Origin: Micavibrio_A sp040381535 | GTDB taxonomy: Bacteria; Pseudomonadota; Alphaproteobacteria; Micavibrionales; Micavibrionaceae | Direction of reading: 5' to 3' | DNA length: 64,000 nt | Assembly (NCBI GenBank): GCA_040381535.1 | Contig: JBEIHF010000001.1 | Coordinates: 62,001-126,000 of the forward strand | Shown: positions 9,183 through 17,742 of the stretch, piece by piece | Position numbering within the stretch: position 1 is the first letter of the stretch | Layout of the letters: the number at the start of each line of letters is the position of its first letter | Notes under the pieces: generated by a model | Databases searched by the model: none | What the model was told of the DNA's origin: nothing | Seen by the model: the letters and a program-made list of their open reading frames with translations, nothing else | Position numbers and translations under genes: made by a program

Positions 9183-9842
9183 TTATTGGCCGCGCAGATG
9201 AACCAGCAAAGGTTCGATACCGCCGCCACCGCGCTGAATGACGGATGCAAAATCCGCGCGCTGGGTTTGCGACATGCTTACGCCTTCAACGACAATATCT
9301 ACAACTTTATAGGAACCACCTTTGTTGCGAACGCGCCAGTCAACCTGCACTTGTGGGCCATCGGTCGGAACAATGAAGGACGTCACCATCGTGTCCTTGC
9401 CTTCGGCGCGCGAGCTCTTCACTTCGAATTTCTGGCCTTTGTAATCAGAAAAACGTTTCGAATAAACGCGCACGATCATCTGGTTGAACAGCTTCGTGTA
9501 TTCAGCCTGTTGTGCGGGCGTCGCCACTTTCCAGTTATTGCCGATCGCGAAACGGCCGATCGTGTTCATATCAAAGCTTTCGTTCAAAAGATTTTTGAAT
9601 TCCGCCGTTTTGGATTCTTGGCTCATTGAAGGGTTCCCGAGGAAATTGATGCCGCGATCGCCCATGCTCGAAATGAAATTCTTCGCGCCTTCGTTCTGGC
9701 CTGCATTGGCAGTAACCAGCGTGTAAGTAGCATCGTTGGTCACGCGTTCCATCGCTACCGTGCCTGCTTGTGCATGCACCGCAAACAGCGCACCAATTAC
9801 GGCTACGCCGCTCAGGGCAAATAATTTGAATTTCGTCGTCAT
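9183..9842 (-). CDS. MlaC-type phospholipid-binding periplasmic protein
   Basis: This 219-residue protein has a clear Sec signal peptide (MTTKFKLFALSGVAVIGALF, cleaved after AQA near residue 26). It then shows the pattern of the MlaC/Ttg2D family, including NLLNESFDMNTIGRFAIG and the following VATPAQQAEYTKLF. MlaC shuttles phospholipids through the periplasm between the outer-membrane MlaA complex and the MlaFEDB ABC transporter, keeping phospholipid out of the outer leaflet. A good AAGGAAA ribosome binding site precedes the start. It lies 131 bases downstream of mlaA in the same direction, probably one transcript. The transporter genes mlaFED are not in the window. Confidence 0.88.
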   Translation of the reverse strand: MTTKFKLFALSGVAVIGALFAVHAQAGTVAMERVTNDATYTLVTANAGQNEGAKNFISSMGDRGINFLGNPSMSQESKTAEFKNLLNESFDMNTIGRFAIGNNWKVATPAQQAEYTKLFNQMIVRVYSKRFSDYKGQKFEVKSSRAEGKDTMVTSFIVPTDGPQVQVDWRVRNKGGSYKVVDIVVEGVSMSQTQRADFASVIQRGGGGIEPLLVHLRGQ

Positions 9843-9973
9843 CTGGTTTTCCTTTTCTTGGGCTTGCTTTGCTTGCTTTGCGTCAAAGGGCCTGTGGATT
9901 TATTATACCATCAGGCCCTCCGATATTAAAGTTCACCGCCTACAAGGCCGCGATTGCGGCGCCATTGTGGCTT

Positions 9974-10750
9974 CTAGTTGTCGTAGTCAGGAATCTCCGG
10001 ACCTGCCGACATGGACGGATCCATATCATTGACCAGCGCCTGACGACGTTGATAGTACGCGCTGCGGATAGCGGCGTAATAATCGAACGAGTTGGTGCGC
10101 AGGTCATCCACGAGGTCGAGCAATTCTTCACGCCCGGACAGAGCGGTCACACCGATACGCGTGTAGTGCAGCCATTCTAGGTCGTGGTTGAACATATAAA
10201 TACGTACAGGATCAGCAAACGAATCGACGAGCATACCTGTTCCATCGCGAACAGTGGAAGGTCCAAGCAACGGAATGATCATGTAAGGACCGTTGGCGAC
10301 GCCCCATGTCGCAAGCGTTTGGCCGAAATCTTCGGGCTCATAAGGAATGCCCCCCATATCGGCAACGTCGAACAGACCGCCGACGCCGAGCAGCGTGTTG
10401 ATGAACAAGCGGCCCGTGGCGTTAGCCAGACCGTCAAGGTCACCTTGCAGCAATTGGTTCGCCATGATGATCGGCGATTTCAGGTTTTGCAGGAAGTTTT
10501 TTACGCCTGTACGGACGGGTTTGGGCGCCACATAGCGGTAGCCGCGTGCGACGGGTTCGAGAACCGCTTTGTCGATGGCTTCGTTGACCGCGAAGACTGC
10601 GCGGTTACCGCCTTCGAACGGATCGCTGATTTGCTCATCGCCCACATATTGGGCTTCGCCTGTTCCTGTACTCGCACAACCGGTTGCCATGAGCAAAACC
10701 GCAGCTGCTGCCAGAACAGACAAAAATCTTGTTTTGGATACGCTTTTCAT
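9974..10750 (-). CDS. MlaA/VacJ-family outer-membrane lipoprotein
   Basis: This 258-residue protein has a lipoprotein signal peptide ending in the lipobox ATGC with the modified Cys at residue 25. The mature part shows MlaA (VacJ) features: DPFEGGNRAVFAVNEAIDK, NFLQNLKSP, and the block around FGQTLATWGVANGPYMIIP. MlaA forms the outer-membrane donut that removes mislocalised phospholipid from the outer leaflet and hands it to MlaC. It is the first gene of a probable mlaA-mlaC unit, and the 205 bases upstream to lptG contain no gene. Confidence 0.9.
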   Translation of the reverse strand: MKSVSKTRFLSVLAAAAVLLMATGCASTGTGEAQYVGDEQISDPFEGGNRAVFAVNEAIDKAVLEPVARGYRYVAPKPVRTGVKNFLQNLKSPIIMANQLLQGDLDGLANATGRLFINTLLGVGGLFDVADMGGIPYEPEDFGQTLATWGVANGPYMIIPLLGPSTVRDGTGMLVDSFADPVRIYMFNHDLEWLHYTRIGVTALSGREELLDLVDDLRTNSFDYYAAIRSAYYQRRQALVNDMDPSMSAGPEIPDYDN

Positions 10751-10955
10751 CTCTCTAAAAAATCCCCATCGAACTTAAAAAATTGGTCTGAACCCTGCTC
10801 AAGAATATCAAATATCTGTTTACAGACGATTAACCATATTACTAATTCTATCTATTATTCTGAAAAATAACACTTTTCTCAGTTTTACCGCCAGAATACT
10901 CGAAACATACACGCGCTATTTGCCAAATCAACGGCAAAACCGCATTTTGAATAAA

Positions 10956-12056
10956 TCATCCATCCTCTGTTGTAAGAATAACACTAACCCCGAGGCTTAA
11001 AGCTATAAGAGGCGGGAACCACGCCGCCAAAAGCACGGGAATCTGATCGGATGCGCCAAGGGCTTTTAAGAAGCTCGAGGCGAAGAATACAAGGAAGCCA
11101 ATCACCACGCCTCCGCCGATCATCAGGGCCGTGGAATTGGTGCGCACCAGTTTCAAAGAAACCGTGGCCGCCAGAATAATCATGGCCGCGAACAACAGCG
11201 GCTGGGCCAAAAGGGTGTGGTAGTGGATGCGCAATGTGCGGGAATCGAACCCCGTCGCCTCCATGGTTCGGATATAGGCAGGGAGCGTCCAGAAGGGGGT
11301 CTGTTCGGGGGTCGAGAAACTGTCTTCGATTTCCGTGATTGTGAGGTCCGTGGGAAGCGTCTCGAACGGCTTCTTTTCCGGCCCGGCGCCCGATCTGTTC
11401 ACGATGATGTTACGGAACGTCCATTCCCCCGGCTCAAGCCCCGCCGAAGCCGCATCGATACGGCGCACAAAATCGCCTTGGTTGTTGAAATAGAAAACGC
11501 TGACCCCATTCAATTTCCATTCCGGCATTTTGACCTTGTCGGCGTGCAAGATAATGCCCCCGCCATCGGTTTTCTGGCGCAGCCAAAGCCCCTGTTCCCC
11601 CACCGAAACCGTGTTCTCCTTGGCTTGTAGATATTCGGTTTCCATGACCTGATACCGCGATATCAAAACCGCGGAAATGGGATTGATGACGGTGATGTGG
11701 ATGACCCCTATCAAAAGCGCAACAAAAACGATCGGACCAAGAAAACGCCATACCGACATTCCCGCCGCCCGGATAATGACAAGCTCTTGTCTGCGCGCCA
11801 AAAGCCAGAAGGTATAAAGCGCGGAAAACAATATCGCGAAGGGCAGAACGATCTGCCCGACATCGGGAAGTTTGAGCAATCCCATCTGCAGCACGAGCGT
11901 CAAAGGCACGTTGTCGAATTTTGCAGCACGGCGCAGCAATTCCACCGTATCGAACAGATAGACGATGGCCAGCAATGCTGCAAGAATTTGCAGGAAAGAA
12001 ACTGTGTAGCGGAGCGCCAGATAACGGCTGATTGTGGAGGGAAAATAACGGCTCAT
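10956..12056 (-). CDS. LptG, LPS export permease subunit
   Basis: This 366-residue YjgP/YjgQ-family permease has N-terminal helices, a central periplasmic beta-jellyroll (about residues 130-260) and C-terminal helices. The block LARRQELVIIRAAGMSVWRF, containing the coupling-helix-like sequence that docks on LptB, is clearly present. With LptF it forms the membrane part of the LptB2FG ABC transporter that extracts LPS from the inner membrane. Its start follows the lptF stop by two bases, so the two are co-translated. LptG rather than LptF was chosen by gene order and sequence. Confidence 0.88.
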   Translation of the reverse strand: MSRYFPSTISRYLALRYTVSFLQILAALLAIVYLFDTVELLRRAAKFDNVPLTLVLQMGLLKLPDVGQIVLPFAILFSALYTFWLLARRQELVIIRAAGMSVWRFLGPIVFVALLIGVIHITVINPISAVLISRYQVMETEYLQAKENTVSVGEQGLWLRQKTDGGGIILHADKVKMPEWKLNGVSVFYFNNQGDFVRRIDAASAGLEPGEWTFRNIIVNRSGAGPEKKPFETLPTDLTITEIEDSFSTPEQTPFWTLPAYIRTMEATGFDSRTLRIHYHTLLAQPLLFAAMIILAATVSLKLVRTNSTALMIGGGVVIGFLVFFASSFLKALGASDQIPVLLAAWFPPLIALSLGVSVILTTEDG

Positions 12057-12058
12057 CT

Positions 12059-13183
12059 TTAGAAAACCCTCGCCAGTTTGCGTTTGAGTTTTAAACGGAA
12101 TTTTTCGGATTTATCGCTCAAAAGATATATTGCGCAAATCATTGGCACGAAGGTCAGCGCATACATCAAAACCAATCCGACCATTCCCTCTTTCGCAAGG
12201 TTATATGACACCAGATAAAGCCCCTGCAGCAAGATGATGCTAGCGGCGGCGGCTGCAATGCGAAGGCTCAAACCTCTTCTATCCGCCGCGCCGAGCAACA
12301 AACAGCACAATGATACGGCCGTAAAGGTGATTGCCAGAAAAGGGCTTACCACGCGCCTATGCGCTTCGATCTTGAAATCGTGGAGCGCTTTGGGATTGTT
12401 GCGCACTTCCTTGTCGGGATTGAGCAGTTCTACGAACGTGCGCTCGTCGGGTTCGCGCCAGCGTTGGCGCACCGGCCCCGCTTCAGGAAGATCCAAGGAA
12501 TAACGATCAAAATCGAGTCTGTTCAACGCGCCGGTTGCAAGATTGTATTCCTGACGCGAACCGTCATAGACAATAACCTGCTGGCCTTCCTTGTCGCTGA
12601 CGATAACGCCGCGCTTGGCCATAACGGTGACGGGAAATTTCAGATCTTTGCGGGAATCATGGATCATCAAGCCCTGCAATTCGCCATCTTTCCCGCGTTT
12701 ATGAATGTATACGGTCAAATCCTTGCCGATGGCGTTGAACACGCCTTGCTTGAGCAACATATTGGAATATTGCGCCTTGATGGTGACGCGCATCGTCTGC
12801 ATTTTCGACAACGATATAGGCGCGATCCAAGCCGTAATCAGAAATATGATCGAGGTCGTGACGATGGCGATGGAAAAAGCGGGGCGCGAAAGCCGCATCG
12901 GCGAAAAACCCGTGGCGCGCATAACGGAAATCTCCGAATCCGCAGACATGCGGTTGTAGATGAATACCGTCGAAATCATCAGCGCGATCGGCAAAATTAC
13001 CTCGAAAAAACGCGGCATGGCCAGAAACGTCAGAACGATAAATGAAAAACTGGAGGCACCGGAGTTGATGATCAGCTCCAAAAACCGCAAGGATTGCGTG
13101 AGCATGATGACGCAAGCGAGCGACAGAGCGGTAAAAGCCCCCGCCCACAAAAGATTGCGCATCAGATAGCGGTCGAAAACCAT
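12059..13183 (-). CDS. LptF, LPS export permease subunit
   Basis: This 374-residue YjgP/YjgQ-family permease begins FDRYLMRNLLWAGAFTALSL and carries MSADSEISVMRATGFSPMRL, the cytoplasmic coupling segment typical of LptF. A periplasmic domain (about 130-270) and three C-terminal helices follow. It partners LptG in LPS extraction; LptB, LptC and LptA are encoded at 28.0-30.6 kb. It is divergently transcribed from pepA across a 108-base gap that must hold both promoters. The lptF-lptG pair next to divergent pepA is a conserved proteobacterial arrangement. Confidence 0.9.
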   Translation of the reverse strand: MVFDRYLMRNLLWAGAFTALSLACVIMLTQSLRFLELIINSGASSFSFIVLTFLAMPRFFEVILPIALMISTVFIYNRMSADSEISVMRATGFSPMRLSRPAFSIAIVTTSIIFLITAWIAPISLSKMQTMRVTIKAQYSNMLLKQGVFNAIGKDLTVYIHKRGKDGELQGLMIHDSRKDLKFPVTVMAKRGVIVSDKEGQQVIVYDGSRQEYNLATGALNRLDFDRYSLDLPEAGPVRQRWREPDERTFVELLNPDKEVRNNPKALHDFKIEAHRRVVSPFLAITFTAVSLCCLLLGAADRRGLSLRIAAAAASIILLQGLYLVSYNLAKEGMVGLVLMYALTFVPMICAIYLLSDKSEKFRLKLKRKLARVF

Positions 13184-13291
13184 GGAAACGGCCTAATCAC
13201 CTATGGGCAAAGCCCCAAAAATATTTATGATATTGTCTTAGACGCATATTGCGTTTCCGTCCATCCATCCGCCTTAGAAAAGATAGTAATT

Positions 13292-14833
13292 ATGAGCACG
13301 CCCGTTTCCCTTTCTTTTGCCAAAACCGCCAAATCCAAGGCCGATACCGCTGTCGTTTTCGCCGCAGAGGGCAAATTGCTTCCCGAAGCCGCTACTTTGG
13401 ACAAAAAATCGGGCGGATTGATCTCTTCGGCCATCGAAACACGCGAAAATTTCAAGGGACGCGCGGGCGACGCCGTATCCATCATCCTGCCCAAGGGCTC
13501 GGGCTACAAACAGGCGCTGGTCATCGGCCTGGGTGATCCCACCAAACTGGACGCGCTGGCATACGAACAGACGGGCGGCCGTACCATGGCCGCGCTCAAA
13601 ACCATTTCTGCCGTAAGTACGGCCGTTCTTTTCGATGCCCCCAAAGGCAAGGTGGCGGGCGCCGATGCCGCCGCCGCATTCGCTTCGGGGCTTCATCTGC
13701 GTGATTACAATTTCGACAAGTACAAAACAGGAAAAGTAAGCCCTAAATCCAGGGACGCGAAGAAGAAAGAAGAAGCGCGCAAGCTTAAAGATGTAACGAT
13801 TGTTACTCCCGCTTCCGCCAATGCCGCCAAAACATACGATGAGTATAAGGCGATGGCGGACGGCGTTTTGTTCGCGCGCGATTTGGTATCCGAGGCGCCC
13901 AACGTTCTCTATCCCGACAGCTACGCGAACATACTCCAAAAAGATTTGAAAAAACTCGGCGTACAGGTCGAAGTTTTTGATGAAAAGAAAATGGACCAGT
14001 TGGGCTTTGAGGCACATCTCGCCGTCGGCATGGGATCTATACGTACGCCGCGCGTCGTCGTCATGCGTTGGAACGGGTTGAAGGGCGGCAAAGATGCACC
14101 CCTCGCGTTCGTCGGCAAAGGTGTAACATTCGATACGGGCGGCATTTCCATCAAACCCGCAGCCGGCATGGAAGAAATGAAATTCGACATGGGCGGTTCC
14201 GCCGCCGTTGTGGGATTGATATATGCCCTCGCCGCATCGAAGGCGAAAGTGAATGTGGTGGGTGTCGTGGGATTGGCGGAAAACATGCCGTCCGACCGTT
14301 CCTACAGACCCGGCGATATCATCGGCTCCATGGCCGGAAAAACCATCGAGGTACTTAACACAGACGCCGAGGGCCGCCTTGTTCTGTGCGATGCCCTCAC
14401 TTACGTACAAAAGACATATAAACCGAAAATGATCGTCGATCTGGCCACTCTGACAGGCGCAATCATGGTCGCACTGGGCTACGAGTATGCGGGCGCCTTC
14501 GTCAATAACGACAAACTCTGGAGCCAGCTTGAAAAAGCCTCCAAGGAAACGGGCGAAAAATTATGGCGTATGCCGCTTGATGAATCTTATCGCAACGAAA
14601 TGAAAGGTACAGCTACGGACCTACAGAATCTTGGCAATGTCGGACGTTATGGCGGCGCCTGTTCGGCGGCGGGTTTTCTCGAACATTTCATCGAAGGTGA
14701 CACACCATGGGCGCATATCGATATCGCGGGTACGGCTTGGTGGAAAACCGACAAACCGCTCACACCCAAAGGCGCAACAGCATTCGGTGTACGCCTTCTC
14801 TACCGTCTGGTTGCGGATAATTACGCGAAATGA
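13292..14833 (+). CDS. Leucyl aminopeptidase (M17 family)
   Basis: This 513-residue cytosolic metallo-aminopeptidase has the usual two-domain layout: an N-terminal regulatory domain (1-170) and a C-terminal dizinc catalytic domain. The M17 signature NTDAEGRL is at residues 356-363, and the metal and active-site block VGKGVTFDTGGISIKP is near 278. It trims N-terminal residues from peptides and in some bacteria also binds DNA. The frame is open far upstream, but the ATG at 13292 gives the normal family start and clears the lptF start. It overlaps holC by four bases (ATGA), a widespread pepA-holC coupling. Confidence 0.95.
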   Translation: MSTPVSLSFAKTAKSKADTAVVFAAEGKLLPEAATLDKKSGGLISSAIETRENFKGRAGDAVSIILPKGSGYKQALVIGLGDPTKLDALAYEQTGGRTMAALKTISAVSTAVLFDAPKGKVAGADAAAAFASGLHLRDYNFDKYKTGKVSPKSRDAKKKEEARKLKDVTIVTPASANAAKTYDEYKAMADGVLFARDLVSEAPNVLYPDSYANILQKDLKKLGVQVEVFDEKKMDQLGFEAHLAVGMGSIRTPRVVVMRWNGLKGGKDAPLAFVGKGVTFDTGGISIKPAAGMEEMKFDMGGSAAVVGLIYALAASKAKVNVVGVVGLAENMPSDRSYRPGDIIGSMAGKTIEVLNTDAEGRLVLCDALTYVQKTYKPKMIVDLATLTGAIMVALGYEYAGAFVNNDKLWSQLEKASKETGEKLWRMPLDESYRNEMKGTATDLQNLGNVGRYGGACSAAGFLEHFIEGDTPWAHIDIAGTAWWKTDKPLTPKGATAFGVRLLYRLVADNYAK

Positions 14834-15282
14834 CCGAAATCCGATTCTATCATTTAATCACCCAGTCTCTGGAACAAGCTTTGCCGTCCATTTTGAACAA
14901 AGGTTTGGCTGCGGGCCATAAATCCGTCGTACGTTTTGCGAATGACAAGGAAGTGGCGCTATTCAATGATCATTTCTGGACATACAATCCCGATTCCTTT
15001 CTGCCCCACGGATCAAAATCCGACAGCCATGCGGAATCACAGCCCGTATATCTGACCGCCGCCAATGAAAATCCCAACAGCGCAAACATGCTGGTTCTGT
15101 GCAATCAAACCGATATGCCAGACAATATCGCGGACTTCACGTTGTGCTGTGATTTTCTGGACGGCAAGGACGAAGAGGCCGTGCAATCGGCGCCTGCGCG
15201 CTGTCAAGCCTATAAGGACGCAGGCCATGCTGTCACATACTGGCAGCAGACCGACACGGGCGGCTGGGAACAAAAAGTATAG
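14830..15282 (+). CDS. DNA polymerase III chi subunit
   Basis: This 150-residue HolC protein begins MTEIRFYHL and contains HFWTYNPDSFLPHGSK, which matches the chi-family block around the conserved W-x-F-LPH motif. Chi links the clamp loader to single-stranded DNA-binding protein at the replication fork. The start overlaps the pepA stop (ATGA), so it is translationally coupled. It ends just before the convergent cytochrome gene. Confidence 0.9.
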   Translation: MTEIRFYHLITQSLEQALPSILNKGLAAGHKSVVRFANDKEVALFNDHFWTYNPDSFLPHGSKSDSHAESQPVYLTAANENPNSANMLVLCNQTDMPDNIADFTLCCDFLDGKDEEAVQSAPARCQAYKDAGHAVTYWQQTDTGGWEQKV

Positions 15283-15288
15283 AAATTG

Positions 15289-15936
15289 TTAGGGCGCGGC
15301 TTTCGCAGGCTCTGCAGCTTTAACATCTGCTGGGGCGGCGGCATCCATAACTTCAGCAGGCGCTTCAACGGGGGGCGGAGCCAATTCGGCTTCCTCTGCG
15401 GAGATTTCACCCTCAGAAGGCAGACCCTTGGGTCCGTCCGCTTGCAAACGCAACCAAGCAAGCAGAGCAGCGCGGTCTTCGGGTTTTTTCAAACCGGCAT
15501 AGCTCATCTTGGTATTCTTGGCATAGGCTTTGGGCTTCCAGAGGAATTTGTTCATTTCTGCGTAGGTCCATGTAGGACCACCTGTTTCCATCAGAGCACC
15601 CGAATAGGCGAATCCCGGTCTATGGTCTTTCGGCCCGCCAATAACGCCCCACAAATTGGGGCCGACGCCATCGGGACCGCCTTTGGTGAAGCTATGGCAA
15701 GCGGCGCAAGCTTTGGCGATTTTTTCGCCCTTGGCGGCATCGGCGGCAGCGATCAATGCAAGAATTGGTTGGGCACCCGCGGGTGCACCGCCGGCGGCAA
15801 CGGGTTCCATCGCTTCGATCGCGAATGCGTTTTCTGCGAGCGGATGGGGATTCACCAACTGCTTGGCGATGAAACCGCCCAGCATAGCAACAATGCCCGC
15901 CACCAAAACCGCCGCGAAAATCTTGTTAAAATCCAT
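15289..15936 (-). CDS. Membrane-anchored class I cytochrome c
   Basis: This 215-residue protein has one N-terminal membrane helix (residues about 6-26) acting as an uncleaved anchor, an Ala/Pro linker, then a class I cytochrome c domain. The haem site is CAACH at 77-81, and the likely distal Met is in TKMSYAGLK. It resembles the CycM/cytochrome c552 type that passes electrons from the bc1 complex to terminal oxidase. The C-terminal 45 residues are an Ala/Pro/Glu-rich tail not expected for the fold. A good AAGGGG ribosome site precedes the start. It is divergent from pheA, as is common in Alphaproteobacteria. Confidence 0.9.
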   Translation of the reverse strand: MDFNKIFAAVLVAGIVAMLGGFIAKQLVNPHPLAENAFAIEAMEPVAAGGAPAGAQPILALIAAADAAKGEKIAKACAACHSFTKGGPDGVGPNLWGVIGGPKDHRPGFAYSGALMETGGPTWTYAEMNKFLWKPKAYAKNTKMSYAGLKKPEDRAALLAWLRLQADGPKGLPSEGEISAEEAELAPPPVEAPAEVMDAAAPADVKAAEPAKAAP

Positions 15937-16048
15937 AAGGACCCCTTGTTATTTAAGGCTTTGCCTTGCAAATACGCAGGCTTTCGCCCTATATCGAATG
16001 GCCGTACTACGGTGTAAATTCAGTAAGCATAAAAATCAAGGCCCCAGA

Positions 16049-16903
16049 ATGACCTTAACCAAAGAAAACACTAACAAAATTTCCTTTCAAGGCGCCCCCG
16101 GCGCTTATTCCGATCTTGCTTGTCGCGAAGTATTTCCGAAAATGGAAACCCTGCCCTGCGACACGTTTGAAGAAGCCTTTGCCGCCGTCCAGAACGGCGC
16201 CGCCGACCTCGCCATGATCCCCGTGGACAATTCCTTGGCGGGCCGCGTCGCCGACGTGCACCATTTGATGCCCAAAAGCGGCCTATCCATCATCGCCGAA
16301 CATTTCTTGAAAATCGAACATGCGTTGCTCGGCGTAAAGGGTTCGAAAATAGAAACCCTCAAACATGTTCATTCGCACCTCCACGCCCTTCCCCAATGCA
16401 GGAAGGTCATCAAGGAACTGGGCCTCAAACCCCATGTCCATGCCGACACGGCGGGCGCGGCCGAGGAAGTATCGCAAAAAAACGACAAAGAGCATGGCGC
16501 CATTGCCTCCACGCTCGCCGCAAAAATCTACGGCCTCGATGTGTTGCGCGCCGATGTGCAGGACGCGGACCACAACACCACGCGCTTCGTGGTGTTGTCG
16601 AAAGAACCCTTGGTGCCCAAATTCGAAGAAAAACAAACTTACATCACCAGTTTCATCTTTTCGGTCCGCAACATTCCGGCCGCGCTTTACAAAGCCATGG
16701 GCGGTTTTGCGACCAACAACGTGAACATGGTGAAGCTGGAATCCTACGTGAACCCGCAATTCCAAGTCGCGCAATTTTATGTCGATGTGATCGGCCATCC
16801 CGAACAGCGTCCGTTGCAATTGGCCATGGAAGAATTGGGCTTTTTCGCCAAACAGGTGACGATTCTGGGCTCCTACCCCGCCCATCCGCACCGGTTTAAA
16901 TAG
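16049..16903 (+). CDS. Prephenate dehydratase
   Basis: This 284-residue monofunctional enzyme of phenylalanine synthesis converts prephenate to phenylpyruvate. The N-terminal type 2 periplasmic-binding-like catalytic fold starts ISFQGAPGAYSD, and the catalytic motif appears as HNTTRF. The C-terminal ACT domain (about 195-280) carries the phenylalanine-sensing loop, with ESYV where ESRP is commonest. The frame is open upstream, but ATG 16049 matches the family length and avoids overlap with the divergent cytochrome gene. Confidence 0.93.
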   Translation: MTLTKENTNKISFQGAPGAYSDLACREVFPKMETLPCDTFEEAFAAVQNGAADLAMIPVDNSLAGRVADVHHLMPKSGLSIIAEHFLKIEHALLGVKGSKIETLKHVHSHLHALPQCRKVIKELGLKPHVHADTAGAAEEVSQKNDKEHGAIASTLAAKIYGLDVLRADVQDADHNTTRFVVLSKEPLVPKFEEKQTYITSFIFSVRNIPAALYKAMGGFATNNVNMVKLESYVNPQFQVAQFYVDVIGHPEQRPLQLAMEELGFFAKQVTILGSYPAHPHRFK

Positions 16904-16980
16904 CCCCCAAATAGCCCTTTGAATTATATGCGTTTCTTGTGTTATTCTGGCTTCGGATTGATCGGGGAGAAATTTTTCAC

Positions 16981-17157
16981 ATGACCATGTCGCACGCGCA
17001 ACTTGCAGCAAAACTCTTGAGGGACGCTTCCGCGTTTTTCAAAACCATAGGCACGCAAAACCCGCCCCTGAAAATCCAGATGGATGAAAATGCTGCTGTT
17101 TTTGAACAGGTCGCCGAATTGGTGGAAAAGAATCCCACCGGCATTATCGAAGAATAA
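16981..17157 (+). CDS. Conserved-looking 58-residue small protein
   Basis: This small, soluble, probably helical protein contains LAAKLLRDASAFFKTIG and NAAVFEQVAELVEKNP. I recall similar short hypothetical proteins from related Alphaproteobacteria, but no function. ATG 16981 was chosen because GGGGAG lies about 12 bases upstream; an ATG two codons later is possible. It follows pheA by 77 bases in the same direction. Confidence 0.65.
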   Translation: MTMSHAQLAAKLLRDASAFFKTIGTQNPPLKIQMDENAAVFEQVAELVEKNPTGIIEE

Positions 17158-17178
17158 TCCTTATTGGGCGCCGAGCAT

Positions 17179-17508
17179 TTAGCTCGCCGCGAAACCGCCA
17201 AGCACGCACAAAACCATCACGCTGATCATCATTAACTGGCGCAAATCCGGTTTGCCGCGATTGCCGAAAACCTTGAAAGTTTGGTCCACCGAACGGTTCT
17301 TGCGCGGATCGAAAAACTTCTTCTTCACTTCGATTTTGTGGAATTTACGGCTTTCATACAGGCTTTGTGCTTCATTCAGCGCCGTTTGCACATCTTCTGA
17401 CGTGGCGTGTTTCTTCCAGACAATGTCACCCTTTTGCTTTTCGAGCGGTCGCTCGAATGTATAGATCGTGTATTCCGTGCCCTGCGGCTGGGTCTGTGCA
17501 TGATTCAT
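17179..17508 (-). CDS. Tail-anchored hypothetical protein
   Basis: This 109-residue protein is basic and soluble over residues 1-85 with a single hydrophobic helix at the C-terminus (about 88-106), so it would be anchored by its tail with the N-terminus in the cytoplasm. No family was recognised. The start at 17508 is supported by AGAGG six bases upstream; an in-frame ATG eight codons earlier lacks that support. It converges with the small gene ending at 17157 and is divergent from ftsK. Confidence 0.65.
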   Translation of the reverse strand: MNHAQTQPQGTEYTIYTFERPLEKQKGDIVWKKHATSEDVQTALNEAQSLYESRKFHKIEVKKKFFDPRKNRSVDQTFKVFGNRGKPDLRQLMMISVMVLCVLGGFAAS

Positions 17509-17742
17509 GGTCAAACCTCTTAATGATTTCAAGACACTCTGAAGCGAACGTCTTGCCTCTAAGGTGCCCTCTAAAGGTTAACAAAAACTTAACGCCGCGC
17601 AGATCAGGTTTTTCTTATGTTTTAAAGCCTGCTTTCTTGAGATTTGGAACGTGCGAAGGTACAATGCTTGTAACGATTCCCGCCGCACCCCTCCTTTGGG
17701 AATTATTCGTTTCCGCACAAAGCATTTCGAGTACCGATTCAC

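Noticed and set aside
13274..14410. 378-codon minus-strand ORF opposite pepA
   Set aside because: Shadow of a well-conserved M17 peptidase; the composition is Gly/His/Arg-rich with no recognisable motif.
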